A stretch of 64,000 nucleotides of DNA from Bradyrhizobium sp. LTSP885 (GTDB lineage Bacteria > Pseudomonadota > Alphaproteobacteria > Rhizobiales > Xanthobacteraceae). The translations under genes and the position numbers were made by a program. The stretch lies in NCBI RefSeq assembly GCF_000938305.1, contig NZ_JYMT01000025.1:1-64000 (forward strand), read 5' to 3'. Below the pieces are notes generated by a model. The model was not told where the DNA came from, made no database searches, and worked only from the letters and a program-made list of their open reading frames with translations. Shown in pieces: positions 52,179 through 61,275 of the stretch (position 1 is its first letter; each line of letters starts with the position of its first letter).

Positions 52179-52886
52179 CTACCGCACCACCGCCGCGGTC
52201 TGCCCGAACAGCAGCTTGCGCTCTTCCTCGGTGCGGTTCACCGGCTGGCCGAAATTCGGGTTGACCTCCTTCGCCTTGGCGTAGGCCCGTATCGTGGCGG
52301 GGCGCGCACCGATCGTCTCCAGCCAGCGCTTCAGATGCGGGAAGTCGTCGATCTCCTGGCCCTGGTTCTTGTACGGCACGACCCAGGGATAGCTCGCCAT
52401 GTCGGCGATCGAATAATCACCGGCGATGAATTCGCGATCGGACAGGCGCTTGTTCAAGACGCCATAGAGACGGTTGGTCTCGTTGACATAGCGGTCGATC
52501 GCGTAAGGCAGCTTTTCGACGGCGTAGTTGCGGAAGTGATGGTTCTGGCCGGCCATCGGCCCGAGCCCGCCCATCTGCCAGAACGTCCACTGGATCGCGT
52601 CGTAGCGGCCGTAGAGATCGGCGGGCAGGAACTGTCCGGTCTTCTCGGCGAGATAGAGCAGGATCGCGCCCGACTCGAAGATCGAGATCGGCTTGCCACC
52701 GCCCTTCGGCGCGTGATCGAGAATTGCGGGAATGCGATTGTTCGGCGCGACTGCCAGGAACTCCGGCTTGAACTGATCGCCCTTGCCGATGTTGACCGGG
52801 AAGATTTTGTACTCAAGCCCGGTTTCTTCGAGAAACATCGTGATCTTGTGGCCGTTCGGCGTGGACCAGTAGTGGAGGTCGATCAT
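52179..52886 (-). CDS. GST-type disulfide-bond oxidoreductase (YfcG-like)
   Basis: A 235-residue member of the nu-class GSTs, like E. coli YfcG, that reduce small disulfides with glutathione. Typical features: IDLHYWSTPNGHKITMFLEE (Thr/Asn at the active site), PNNRIPAILDH with cis-Pro, SIFESGAILLYLAEKTG, and in the C-terminal domain QWTFWQMGGLGPMAGQNHHF. ATG 52886 opens the conserved N-terminal strand. It is a lone gene. Confidence 0.92.
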   Translation of the reverse strand: MIDLHYWSTPNGHKITMFLEETGLEYKIFPVNIGKGDQFKPEFLAVAPNNRIPAILDHAPKGGGKPISIFESGAILLYLAEKTGQFLPADLYGRYDAIQWTFWQMGGLGPMAGQNHHFRNYAVEKLPYAIDRYVNETNRLYGVLNKRLSDREFIAGDYSIADMASYPWVVPYKNQGQEIDDFPHLKRWLETIGARPATIRAYAKAKEVNPNFGQPVNRTEEERKLLFGQTAAVVR

Positions 52887-53112
52887 GGGGACGATCCTGC
52901 GTTGGGCGCGCGCATCCGTGTGCGTCGCGAAAGAAGATGCGATTGCATGAACTTGCGCGCAATGCCCGCGACGAGTCAATGGCGGCCTCATGACAGCGCG
53001 TGAATGTGATGAACCCGCCGACGCCGAAATCCCATTGAGCCTCTCTTGAGCCTTGGCGCGATTGGACCTAGGTTCCGCGACTGTTTGCATCACCATTTTC
53101 GGGGGATTTTCC

Positions 53113-54228
53113 ATGACAAGAGATTTGGCGCGACGCGATTTCCTGAAGGGCTCGGCGGCGATCGCCGGCGCGGCCGCGGCCGGCGCCTTCTCCTGCGTCG
53201 AGATCGCGAGTGCTGCGCCGATCGAGGTGCCGACCGTCGACAAATTGTCGATCCGCGTTCTCGTCGATTCCAGCTTCGACCAGTTCCTGCGGGCCAAGCA
53301 GGCCAACGGCGTCTCGATCGTGCCGGCGACGCGCGGCGCCGATTTCCGCAGGTCGCTGCACAATGAATGGGGCCTGTCGCTGTGGCTCGAGTCGGAGGCC
53401 GCCGGCAGCCAGCGCACGCTGATGCTGGATTATGGCTACACGCCCGAGGTGCTGCTCAACAACATGGAGCTGGTCGGCGTCGATCCCACAAAGATCGACG
53501 CGCTGATCGTCAGCCACGGCCATTACGATCATTTCGGCGGCCTCAACGGCTTCCTGGATAAATTCCGCGACAAACTGCCGGCCGACGTCAGGCTCTATGC
53601 CGGCGGCGAGGACAATTTCTGCCACCGCGTCAACGCGACGCCGACGAAAGGCCAGTTCGCCGATTTCGGCACGCTCGATCGCCGCCAGCTCGCAGCCCAA
53701 CGCGTCACCACGGTGCTGTGCGAAACGCCGACCGTGATCGCGGGCCATGCCTTCACCACCGGCAAGATCACCCGCCGCAGCATCGAGCGCATCCTGCCGC
53801 AAACCTGGGTCGAGTTCGGCATCAAAGACGGGCTCGGCTGCAACACCAGCCACTATCTGCCGGCCGAACTGGACGGCAAGATCGTGCCCGACGAGCACAT
53901 CCACGAGCACGCCACCTGCTTCAACATCAGGGACAAGGGCCTGGTCGTGATCTCATCCTGCGGCCATGTCGGCATCGTCAATTCGGTGATGCAGGCGCAG
54001 GAGGTCTCCGGCATCCAGAAGGTGCACGCGATCGTCGGCGGCTTCCATCTTGGCCCCGCGCCGAAGGACTACCTCACCGAGGTGGTCGCCGAGATCAAGA
54101 AGCTCGATCCTGACGTGCTGATCCCGATGCATTGCTCCGGGCTCAACTTCGTGCAGGAAGCAACCGCGCAGATGGGCGACAAGGTGCTGGTCACAACCAC
54201 CGGCAGCCGCCTCTCCTTCGGCATATGA
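53113..54228 (+). CDS. Tat-exported metallo-beta-lactamase-fold hydrolase
   Basis: The 371-residue protein begins with a twin-arginine signal (DLARRDFLKGSAAIAGAAAA). The mature part has the MBL metal motif SHGHYDHFGG and later SSCGHVGIVNSV and PMHCSG, which supply the second set of ligands. The overall length and GGFHLG segment match the cyclase/hydrolase branch of MBL proteins (related to the F-type 7,8-dihydropterin synthase methyltransferase-like group). ATG 53113 follows GGGGGATTTTCC. Its stop overlaps the Sco-family gene by 4 bases (ATGA), so translation is coupled. Substrate unknown. Confidence 0.88.
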   Translation: MTRDLARRDFLKGSAAIAGAAAAGAFSCVEIASAAPIEVPTVDKLSIRVLVDSSFDQFLRAKQANGVSIVPATRGADFRRSLHNEWGLSLWLESEAAGSQRTLMLDYGYTPEVLLNNMELVGVDPTKIDALIVSHGHYDHFGGLNGFLDKFRDKLPADVRLYAGGEDNFCHRVNATPTKGQFADFGTLDRRQLAAQRVTTVLCETPTVIAGHAFTTGKITRRSIERILPQTWVEFGIKDGLGCNTSHYLPAELDGKIVPDEHIHEHATCFNIRDKGLVVISSCGHVGIVNSVMQAQEVSGIQKVHAIVGGFHLGPAPKDYLTEVVAEIKKLDPDVLIPMHCSGLNFVQEATAQMGDKVLVTTTGSRLSFGI

Positions 54229-54863
54229 TTGCAAATGTTATAAGGCTGGCCATCGCGCTCGCCTGTGTCGGCCTCTGGCTGACGCTGGCGAGCGCGCATG
54301 CCGGCGATGCGCCGACGCAGTCGACGCGCTCGGCCGCCGAGATCATGGACATCCTGATGTGGAATCGGGAGCCGGTCGGCGGTCCCTTCGCACTCACCGA
54401 CCAGACCGGCCACGAGCGCACCGACCGCGATTTCCGCGGCAGATTGATGCTGGTCTATTTCGGCTTCACCTATTGTCCCGACGTCTGTCCGACGGATCTG
54501 CAGGCGATCGCGCTGGCGCTCGACGAGCTCGGCAGCGATGCCGACAGCGTGCAGCCGATCTTCATCACCGTCGATCCCGAGCGCGACACATCGGCCCATC
54601 TCGCCGAGTATGTTTCGCTGTTCCACCCGCGCCTGATCGGCCTGACCGGCAGCGCGGACGCGATCCGCAAGGTCGCCGACGCCTACAAGGTCTACTACGC
54701 AAAAGTGCCGCTCGAGGGTGCGGGCGACTACACGGTGGATCACACCGCCTACATCTATCTGATGGACCGCGACGGCAATTATCTCGGCTTCTTCCCGCCC
54801 GGCACCTCGGCCGACCGCATGGTCGAGATCATCAAGCCGCGGCTCAAGGAGCCGGCGCGCTAG
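54225..54863 (+). CDS. SCO1/SenC-family copper chaperone
   Basis: A 212-residue membrane-anchored periplasmic protein with an N-terminal signal-anchor (RLAIALACVGLWLTLASAHA). It contains the copper motif YCPDVCP (CxxxC) and the distal His (YTVDHTAYIY) that complete the metal site. Such proteins deliver copper to the CuA centre of cytochrome oxidase or act in thiol redox. ATG 54225 overlaps the MBL stop. No oxidase genes are adjacent. Fold and motif are clear; the target is not. Confidence 0.93.
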   Translation: MIANVIRLAIALACVGLWLTLASAHAGDAPTQSTRSAAEIMDILMWNREPVGGPFALTDQTGHERTDRDFRGRLMLVYFGFTYCPDVCPTDLQAIALALDELGSDADSVQPIFITVDPERDTSAHLAEYVSLFHPRLIGLTGSADAIRKVADAYKVYYAKVPLEGAGDYTVDHTAYIYLMDRDGNYLGFFPPGTSADRMVEIIKPRLKEPAR

Positions 54864-54879
54864 ATTCCGCCGGCGCGCA

Positions 54880-55113
54880 TCAATGCATGCGGCCGTGCGC
54901 GCGCAGGAATCTCTCGCCGACTTCCGTCACCGTCACCCGCAGTCCCTCGACCGACGGGCGGCGCGCGACATAGCCGCGGTCGACGGCGTCTTCCCAGATC
55001 GTCAGCCGCGGGCACGAGGTGCGCCAGGTCTCGATCACCTCGGCATAGGGCCGCGGCTCGCGCGCGATCCATTCCACAAGATCCAGCACCAGGGCATCGG
55101 TCGTCTCAGCCAT
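54880..55113 (-). CDS. Small conserved hypothetical protein
   Basis: A 77-residue protein: AETTDALVLDLVEWIAREPR, then PYAEVIETWRTSCPRLTIWE, then EGLRVTVTEVGERFLRAHGR. The pattern of a helix, a short helix-turn and a beta-hairpin looks like a small winged-helix fold, perhaps DNA-binding, although no family was recognised. It faces the Sco gene, converging with 16 bases between stops. Confidence 0.75.
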   Translation of the reverse strand: MAETTDALVLDLVEWIAREPRPYAEVIETWRTSCPRLTIWEDAVDRGYVARRPSVEGLRVTVTEVGERFLRAHGRMH

Positions 55114-55232
55114 CGCATGTCTCCCTCAACGTCCAGAGCATGATCTCGTGGCGGCACCAATATTCCCGCGCTTGGACGGCGCGGGCAAACTGAGTTATCT
55201 TGCTCTTGCATCAGTTTTCCTGAGGGTGATGA

Positions 55233-56138
55233 ATGCGGCGGCTGCTGTTTCTCAACGGGATCAAGGCGTTCGAAGCCGCGGCGCGGAGCGGCAGCTTCGC
55301 CGGCGCAGGGCACGAGCTCAACGTCTCGGCCGCCGCGATCAGCCGGATGGTGCATCTGCTGGAAGAGCGGCTCGGCGTCGCGCTGTTCGAGCGCAAGGCG
55401 AACCGTCTCATCACCACACCGGCCGGCCGCGCCTATCAGAGCGGGCTGACGCCGATCTTCGATGCGCTGGCGAGCCTGACCGCACAGGTCACCGCATCGG
55501 CCAGCGCGCGCGTGCTCACTGTCGGCGTCGGGCCCACATTCGCAATGAAATGGATGATCCCGCACCTCGCCGAATTCCGCAAAGCGGAGCCCGATATCGA
55601 GGTTCGCATCACCACCGGCGGCATGCAGGCGCCGTTCGGCGACGACTGGAGCTGCGGCATCCAGCTCGGCGACGGGCAATGGCCGGGCCTGGTCGCCGAG
55701 CCGCTGTTCGCGGCCGACCTGTTGCCGGTGTGCACGGCGCGGCTTGCCAATGGATTGAAGCGCCCCGCCGACCTGAAGGGCCCGAGCCTGATCCGCGTCG
55801 CGCATTCGCCCGACGACTGGCCGTCATGGCTGAAGGCCGCCGGCGTGCCGCGCGTCACCGCGCGCGGACCCGAATTCCAGTTCTACGGCCAGGCGCTGCA
55901 GGCCGCGGTCGACGGCCTCGGCATCGCGATGGGCATCCGGCCCTATATCGACGACGACCTCGCCGCCGGCCGGCTGGTGGCGCCGTTTGCGCTCAGCGTG
56001 CCGAAGGGGATGCGCTGGTACCTGGTCTATCGCGGCTTCCACGCCGATCAGCGCGACTTCGCCGCGTTCCGGCGCTGGATCATCCGTGCCGCAACCGAGC
56101 CCGCCGCGCGCGGCAAGGGAGCGCGCAGTGCCGGTTGA
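55233..56138 (+). CDS. LysR-family transcriptional regulator (GcvA-like)
   Basis: A 301-residue regulator with N-terminal winged helix-turn-helix (FLNGIKAFEAAARSGSFAGA, then VSAAAISRMVHLLEERLGVA) and a C-terminal ligand domain (LTVGVGPTFAMKWMIPHLAE to the end). The order of motifs resembles the GcvA subgroup. Ligand unknown. Its last 11 bases overlap the start of the flavoprotein gene downstream, so the two are cotranscribed, which is unusual for LysR regulators. Confidence 0.92.
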   Translation: MRRLLFLNGIKAFEAAARSGSFAGAGHELNVSAAAISRMVHLLEERLGVALFERKANRLITTPAGRAYQSGLTPIFDALASLTAQVTASASARVLTVGVGPTFAMKWMIPHLAEFRKAEPDIEVRITTGGMQAPFGDDWSCGIQLGDGQWPGLVAEPLFAADLLPVCTARLANGLKRPADLKGPSLIRVAHSPDDWPSWLKAAGVPRVTARGPEFQFYGQALQAAVDGLGIAMGIRPYIDDDLAAGRLVAPFALSVPKGMRWYLVYRGFHADQRDFAAFRRWIIRAATEPAARGKGARSAG

Positions 56139-57360
56139 GCGCGTCGATACGCTGGTGATCGGCGGCGGCCAGGCCGGCCTCACCATGAGCCACCGGCTGA
56201 CGCAGCGCGGCATCGCGCATCTCGTGCTGGAACGGCATCGCATCGCCGAGCGCTGGCGCAGCGAACGCTGGGACGGCTTGACGTTCCAGTTTCCGAACTG
56301 GTCGGTGCGGTTGCCGGAGTTTGCATTTCCACACGGCGATCCCGACGGCTTCTCTGCGGTCCCAGCCATCGTCAAATTCATCGAGGACTACGCGGCCTTC
56401 GTCGCGCCGCCGATCCGCTGCGGCGTCGCGGTGACCCGGCTGCGGCGCAGCGACGATGCTGACGGCTTCATCGCCGACATCGCGGACGGCGGCATCGCCG
56501 CGCGAAACGTCGTGGTCGCCACCGGCCCCTATCAGCGGCCGCTGCGGCCCGATTTGCTGCGCGACCATCCCGGCCTGTTCCAGGTCCACGCCAGCGATTA
56601 CAAAAATCCCGCGCAGCTGCCTGACGGCGCGGTGCTGGTGATCGGCGCCGGCGCCTCGGGCGCACAGATCGCCGAGGAGCTGCGGCGCGCCGGCCGCCGC
56701 GTTTTCCTGTCGGTCGGCCGCCACAGCCGGCTGCCGCGCCGCTATCGCGGGCGCGACCTGTTCCGATGGCTGGCCGATATCGGCATCGACCAGACCCCGG
56801 TCGAGCTGCGCGGCCCGACGCGCCTGCTGCCGGTGATCTCGGGCGCCGATGGCGGCCACACCATCGACTTCCGCCGCTTCGCCGCCGATGGCATCACGCT
56901 GCTCGGCCGCATCACGGCGGCGCGCGATGGCGTGATCGCGATTGCGCCCGATCTGGCCGAGAGCATCGCCAATGGCGATGCCGCCTACGCGACGTTCCTC
57001 GGCGTGGTGGATGACTTTGTGAGTGCGCACAGCCTCGATTACCCCGACGATCCCACAGCCCGCGCCCAACTGCCTGATCCGCCGTGCCTCACCGAGCCGT
57101 TGCACCGTCTCGATCTCAGCGCCGAGGGCATCGGCGCCGTGATCTGGGCCACCGGCTACGGCCTCGATCTCGGCTGGATCGAGATACCGGTGCTGGACGC
57201 GAACGGCGATCCCAGACACCGCCGCGGCATCTCCGAGATACCGGGCCTGTATTTCCTCGGCCTGCAATGGTTGTCGAAGATGAAATCCTCGTTCCTGTCA
57301 GGCGTCGGCGACGACGCCGCCGATCTGGCCGATCACATCGCGGGCCGCCTCTACGCATGA
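56128..57360 (+). CDS. FAD-dependent flavoprotein monooxygenase-like enzyme
   Basis: A 410-residue protein with two dinucleotide folds: the FAD motif LVIGGGQAGLTMSHRL near residue 10, and the NAD(P) motif VLVIGAGASGAQIAEELRRA near 170. YQRP in the GPYQRP segment and the later IWATGYGLDLGW are typical of flavin-containing monooxygenases. GTG 56128 (VPVERVDTLVIGG), with AAGGGAG 6 bases upstream, is preferred. It overlaps the LysR gene. Substrate unknown. Confidence 0.9.
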   Translation: MPVERVDTLVIGGGQAGLTMSHRLTQRGIAHLVLERHRIAERWRSERWDGLTFQFPNWSVRLPEFAFPHGDPDGFSAVPAIVKFIEDYAAFVAPPIRCGVAVTRLRRSDDADGFIADIADGGIAARNVVVATGPYQRPLRPDLLRDHPGLFQVHASDYKNPAQLPDGAVLVIGAGASGAQIAEELRRAGRRVFLSVGRHSRLPRRYRGRDLFRWLADIGIDQTPVELRGPTRLLPVISGADGGHTIDFRRFAADGITLLGRITAARDGVIAIAPDLAESIANGDAAYATFLGVVDDFVSAHSLDYPDDPTARAQLPDPPCLTEPLHRLDLSAEGIGAVIWATGYGLDLGWIEIPVLDANGDPRHRRGISEIPGLYFLGLQWLSKMKSSFLSGVGDDAADLADHIAGRLYA

Positions 57361-57408
57361 TCCGGAAAAGTGGGCACCGGTTTTCCGAAAAGATCATGCT
57401 CAAAAGCT
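57357..57408. repeat. Short dispersed repeat after flavoprotein gene
   Basis: The stretch ATGATCCGGAAAAGTGGGCACCGGTTTTCCG, with the inverse segment CGGAAAAGTGGGCACCGGTTTTCCG nearly palindromic, and then AAAAGATCATGCTCAAAAG. It is a widespread element in rhizobial genomes in my experience. It overlaps the stop codon of the flavoprotein gene. Confidence 0.5.
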
Positions 57409-57516
57409 AGATTCCACTGCTCCGCACAAATAAAAATGGCGCTGTGTGAACTCATTCACACTTGGCGTCCCACGTGCGTGGTTCGATCCCCGAGGCTGGA
57501 AATTTCGAGGTCGCAG

Positions 57517-57753
57517 ATGATTTACGGCGGTTTTGAAATCTCGTCGTTTGAAGTGGGAACAGGGCAATGGCACGCCAGGATTCAACGTACCGATCAAAGG
57601 CCGGTCGTCATCGATGGCATTTCGTTTCCGACGCTCGACATCGGCTTTGCGTGGTCCGATCGGGATGCAGCGATCACGGACGCGAAGACGCAGATCGACC
57701 GGTTCCGGCAACGCAGTGGCAAGACAATGTCGTCAGCCCAGGTTTCGGCCTGA
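57517..57753 (+). CDS. Small hypothetical protein
   Basis: A 78-residue hydrophilic protein: IYGGFEISSFEVGTGQWHAR, then IQRTDQRPVVIDGISFPTLD, then AITDAKTQIDRFRQRSGKTM. It is beta-rich at first, with a final helix. No signal or membrane segment. ATG 57517 follows a GAGG sequence. It may belong to small proteins of unknown role conserved in rhizobia; I do not recognise it further. Confidence 0.6.
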   Translation: MIYGGFEISSFEVGTGQWHARIQRTDQRPVVIDGISFPTLDIGFAWSDRDAAITDAKTQIDRFRQRSGKTMSSAQVSA

Positions 57754-57950
57754 TCGGCAACGCCGTCGTCGCTGTCGTCCCCCGATGCGAAGCTGCCCCG
57801 GCGACGCAGATCAGAACCAATTGCCCGGACTGCCAGGCCGAACTCGCCGTGCTGCGCGTGATTCCCGGCCGTGCTGCCGAATACTGGACCCTGCAGTGCG
57901 ACGGTTGCGGCGGAATCCACCTCGATATCGTCGATAAGCCGCGCGCCTGA
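57567..57950 (+). CDS. Zinc-ribbon protein fragment, start uncertain
   Basis: The last 42 codons form a clear zinc-ribbon: CPDCQAELAVLRVIPGRAAE, then YWTLQCDGCGGIHLDIVDKP, with two CxxC pairs. The only ATG in frame (57567) would add about 85 residues that look like a shadow of the 57517-57753 gene, which lies in another frame. No ATG or GTG start lies close to the ribbon. The gene may use a rare start or be truncated at its 5' end. Confidence 0.45.
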   Translation: MARQDSTYRSKAGRHRWHFVSDARHRLCVVRSGCSDHGREDADRPVPATQWQDNVVSPGFGLIGNAVVAVVPRCEAAPATQIRTNCPDCQAELAVLRVIPGRAAEYWTLQCDGCGGIHLDIVDKPRA

Positions 57951-58058
57951 CGCGCACGACGGCTGCCCTGCTGACAATTGCTGCCAGCGGGGCGCCAGGC
58001 CCATATCCTTGCCCCCTTTGCCCTTTTCTCGCTGCCGGACTCGTCCCATATTCGGGGC

Positions 58059-60971
58059 ATGGCGAAGACACCAAGCACTCCGAAAAAGCCCGGCAAAACC
58101 CCCAAATCCAAAGCTCACCGGCCCGACGTCCAACCGATCGGGCCGGCGCTGGCCGAGCTGCTGAATCCCGCGATCAACCGCGGCGATGCCGGCATGGGTT
58201 CCGGCACCGGATTGCAGCCGCCGCCGGACAATTCCTGGGACCGCCGTGCGGGTGGCGAGGCCGCCGCCCATCGCGCGCGGGCGTCGACGCGCGACACCGG
58301 CGAGGACGTCGCCAAGCGCGATGCCGCCGGTTTCGACGAGGCGCCCCAGGCGAATTACGGTACCTCGGCCACGATCCCGACGCTTGATCCCGAACTGGCG
58401 CGGCAGCTCGGCCTGCCCACCGCCGAGGATGACGACGAATCGCTGGCGCGGCCGCCGCGTAGCAAGATGGAGGCGTTCGGCGTCAAGGCGACCGCGGACG
58501 CGCTGGAGGACCTGATCCGCGAGGGCCGCCCCGAGTTCCGCAAGGATGACGGCTCGACGCAGGTGTGGACGCCACACCGGCCGCCACGCCCGGAGAAATC
58601 CGAAGGCGGCCAGCCGTTCGTAATCAAGTCCGAATACGAGCCGAAGGGCGACCAGCCGACCGCGATCAAGGAATTGGTCGAGGGCATCAAACGCAACGAC
58701 CGCACCCAGGTGCTGCTCGGCGTCACCGGCTCGGGCAAGACCTACACCATGGCCCAGGTGATCGAGGCGACGCAGCGGCCCGCCATCATCCTGGCGCCGA
58801 ACAAGACGCTGGCGGCGCAGCTCTACGGCGAGTTCAAGAGCTTCTTCCCCGACAACGCCGTCGAGTATTTCGTCTCGTACTATGACTACTACCAGCCCGA
58901 GGCCTATGTGCCGCGGACCGACACCTATATCGAGAAGGATTCGTCGATCAACGAGCAGATCGACCGCATGCGCCATTCGGCCACCCGCGCCCTGCTGGAG
59001 CGCGACGACGTCATCATCGTGGCGTCGGTGTCCTGCATCTACGGTATCGGCTCGGTCGAGACCTACACCGCGATGACGTTTGCGCTGAAGAAGGGCGAAC
59101 GCATCGACCAGCGGCAATTGATCGCCGACCTCGTGGCGCTCCAGTACAAACGCACCCAGGCCGATTTCACCCGCGGCACCTTCCGCGTCCGCGGCGACGT
59201 CATCGACATCTTCCCGGCGCATTATGAGGACCGCGCCTGGCGCGTGAACCTGTTCGGCGACACCGTCGAAAATATCGAGGAGTTCGATCCGCTCACCGGC
59301 CACAAGCAGGACGAACTCGAATTCATCAAGATCTACGCCAATTCGCACTATGTGACGCCGCGGCCGACCTTGGTGCAGGCGATCAAGTCGATCAAGTCGG
59401 AGCTGAAGCTGCGGCTCGACGAACTGAACAACCAGGGCCGGCTGCTGGAAGCGCAGCGGCTGGAGCAGCGCACCACTTTCGACCTCGAGATGATGGAAGC
59501 GACCGGAAGCTGCGCCGGCATCGAGAACTATTCGCGCTATTTGACGGGCCGCCGCCCCGGCGAGCCGCCGCCGACGCTGTTCGAATATGTGCCCGACAAT
59601 GCGCTGGTGTTCGCCGACGAGAGCCACGTCACCGTGCCGCAGATCGGCGGCATGTTCAAAGGCGACTTCCGCCGCAAGGCGACGCTGGCTGAGTACGGCT
59701 TCCGCCTGCCCTCCTGCATGGACAACCGCCCGCTCCGTTTCGAGGAATGGGACATGATGCGGCCGCAGACGGTCGCGGTGTCGGCGACGCCGAGCGGCTG
59801 GGAGATCAACGAGGCCGGCGGCGTGTTCGTCGAGCAGGTGATCCGCCCGACCGGGCTGATCGATCCTCCCGTCAATATTCGCCCGGCGCGCACCCAGGTC
59901 GACGATCTCGTCGGCGAAGTCCGCGCCACCGCACAGGCCGGCTATCGCAGCCTGGTCACGGTGCTGACAAAGCGGATGGCGGAAGACCTCACCGAATATC
60001 TGCACGAGCAGGGCATCCGCGTCCGCTACATGCACTCTGACATCGACACCATCGAGCGCATCGAGATCATCCGGGATCTCCGCCTCGGCGCGTTCGACGC
60101 GCTGGTCGGCATCAACCTGCTGCGCGAGGGCCTCGACATTCCCGAATGCGCGCTGGTCGCGATCCTCGACGCCGACAAGGAAGGCTTTCTGCGCAGCGAG
60201 ACCTCGCTGATCCAGACCATCGGCCGCGCCGCACGCAACGTCGACGGCAAGGTGATCCTCTATGCCGATCACATCACGGGTTCGATGGAGCGCGCCATCG
60301 CCGAGACCGACCGCCGCCGCGAGAAGCAGGTCGAATACAATACCGAACATGGCATCACGCCGGAGAGCATCAAGAAATCGATCGGCGACATCATGAACAG
60401 CGTCTACGAGCGCGACCACGTGCTGGTCGAGATCGGCGACGGCGGCATGGCCGACGACGTCATCAGCATCGGCCATAATTTCGAGGCCGTGCTGGGCGAT
60501 CTCGAAACCCGGATGCGCGAAGCCGCTGCCGACCTGAACTTCGAGGAAGCCGCGCGGCTGCGCGACGAAGTCAAGCGCCTGCGCGCTACCGAGTTGGCCG
60601 TGGTCGACGACCCCACCGCGAAACAGCGCACCGTGCAAGGCAAGGCCGGCGCCTATGCCGGCACCAAGAAATACGGCGAGGCCGCGAACCTGCCGGTCAG
60701 CGCGCTGAAGAACAAGGCCGCGGCGACATCAGTCAAGGCAAGCCGCGGCGGCAAGTCAGGCTCAAGGGTTCACAAACCCGATCTCGACGAAATGCACGGC
60801 CCAGAATCCCTGCCCTTCCGCGACGGCGGCGCGCTTCCTGCAAAGCCGTTCGGCAGCACCAGCCGGATCATCCAGCCGACCGACTCGCGGCAGTCGGGGC
60901 CGGAGTTCGGGCCTTCGCCACGCTCCAGCGGCGGCGCGCCGGGGCATCGGGGCGGTTGGAAGAAGCGGTAA
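58059..60971 (+). CDS. uvrB: Excinuclease ABC subunit B, long form
   Basis: UvrB loads onto damaged DNA with UvrA, then recruits UvrC in nucleotide excision repair. The helicase core is complete: GVTGSGKT near residue 221, the beta-hairpin YYDYYQPEAYVP near 274, DESHVTVPQ, and QTIGRAARN. The UVR domain NFEEAARLRDEVKRL is near 825. An N-terminal extension of about 180 residues (Pro/Gly/Ala-rich, low complexity) and a basic C-terminal tail raise the length to 970, as expected for Bradyrhizobium-type UvrB against about 670 in E. coli. ATG 58059 begins AKTPSTPKKPGKTP. Confidence 0.96.
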   Translation: MAKTPSTPKKPGKTPKSKAHRPDVQPIGPALAELLNPAINRGDAGMGSGTGLQPPPDNSWDRRAGGEAAAHRARASTRDTGEDVAKRDAAGFDEAPQANYGTSATIPTLDPELARQLGLPTAEDDDESLARPPRSKMEAFGVKATADALEDLIREGRPEFRKDDGSTQVWTPHRPPRPEKSEGGQPFVIKSEYEPKGDQPTAIKELVEGIKRNDRTQVLLGVTGSGKTYTMAQVIEATQRPAIILAPNKTLAAQLYGEFKSFFPDNAVEYFVSYYDYYQPEAYVPRTDTYIEKDSSINEQIDRMRHSATRALLERDDVIIVASVSCIYGIGSVETYTAMTFALKKGERIDQRQLIADLVALQYKRTQADFTRGTFRVRGDVIDIFPAHYEDRAWRVNLFGDTVENIEEFDPLTGHKQDELEFIKIYANSHYVTPRPTLVQAIKSIKSELKLRLDELNNQGRLLEAQRLEQRTTFDLEMMEATGSCAGIENYSRYLTGRRPGEPPPTLFEYVPDNALVFADESHVTVPQIGGMFKGDFRRKATLAEYGFRLPSCMDNRPLRFEEWDMMRPQTVAVSATPSGWEINEAGGVFVEQVIRPTGLIDPPVNIRPARTQVDDLVGEVRATAQAGYRSLVTVLTKRMAEDLTEYLHEQGIRVRYMHSDIDTIERIEIIRDLRLGAFDALVGINLLREGLDIPECALVAILDADKEGFLRSETSLIQTIGRAARNVDGKVILYADHITGSMERAIAETDRRREKQVEYNTEHGITPESIKKSIGDIMNSVYERDHVLVEIGDGGMADDVISIGHNFEAVLGDLETRMREAAADLNFEEAARLRDEVKRLRATELAVVDDPTAKQRTVQGKAGAYAGTKKYGEAANLPVSALKNKAAATSVKASRGGKSGSRVHKPDLDEMHGPESLPFRDGGALPAKPFGSTSRIIQPTDSRQSGPEFGPSPRSSGGAPGHRGGWKKR

Positions 60972-60975
60972 AGCC

Positions 60976-61140
60976 ATGACGCGCGCCGAGCTTCTCGCCG
61001 TCCTGCGGAAGCTCCGACTCGCGGCGGTCACTACAGCGCCACAGGCCGCTGTGGTCGGCATCGCGGTCACCGATGCACTCGATATCATCTTCGACACGCT
61101 GACGACGTCGCGCAATGCGCTAACGTCCGCGCCGATCGTC
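60976..61140 (+). pseudogene. Truncated open reading frame at edge of low-GC patch
   Basis: Starting 4 bases after uvrB, the frame gives about 54 residues of GC-rich, protein-like sequence (TRAELLAVLRKLRLAAVTTA, then ALDIIFDTLTTSRNALTSAP). At about 61140 base composition drops and the frame enters non-coding-looking sequence before the SH3 gene. This suggests a native gene cut by the acquisition of the low-GC patch, or a short unrecognised protein. The frame has no stop until 61572. Confidence 0.4.
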
Positions 61141-61275
61141 GGTAGTGTCTCAGGTCGCTTCTCGCCTTTAGGACCTCTTGGCATTTGTTCCACAACCTGT
61201 AGAGTGCTTGGTGGCAAGCATGCAAGATTTCCCTTCAGGTGGATCGAGGAAGCGAGACCTACACAAGGAGTCGCC

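Noticed and set aside
57478..57500. Sequence GTGGTTCGATCCCCG resembling a tRNA T-arm
   Set aside because: The stem does not pair fully and no acceptor or anticodon arm can be folded from the flanking bases; at most a tRNA scrap.
57594..60638. Minus-strand frame of 1014 codons opposite uvrB
   Set aside because: It lies wholly antisense to uvrB, which has clear helicase motifs, and shows no domain or signal of its own.
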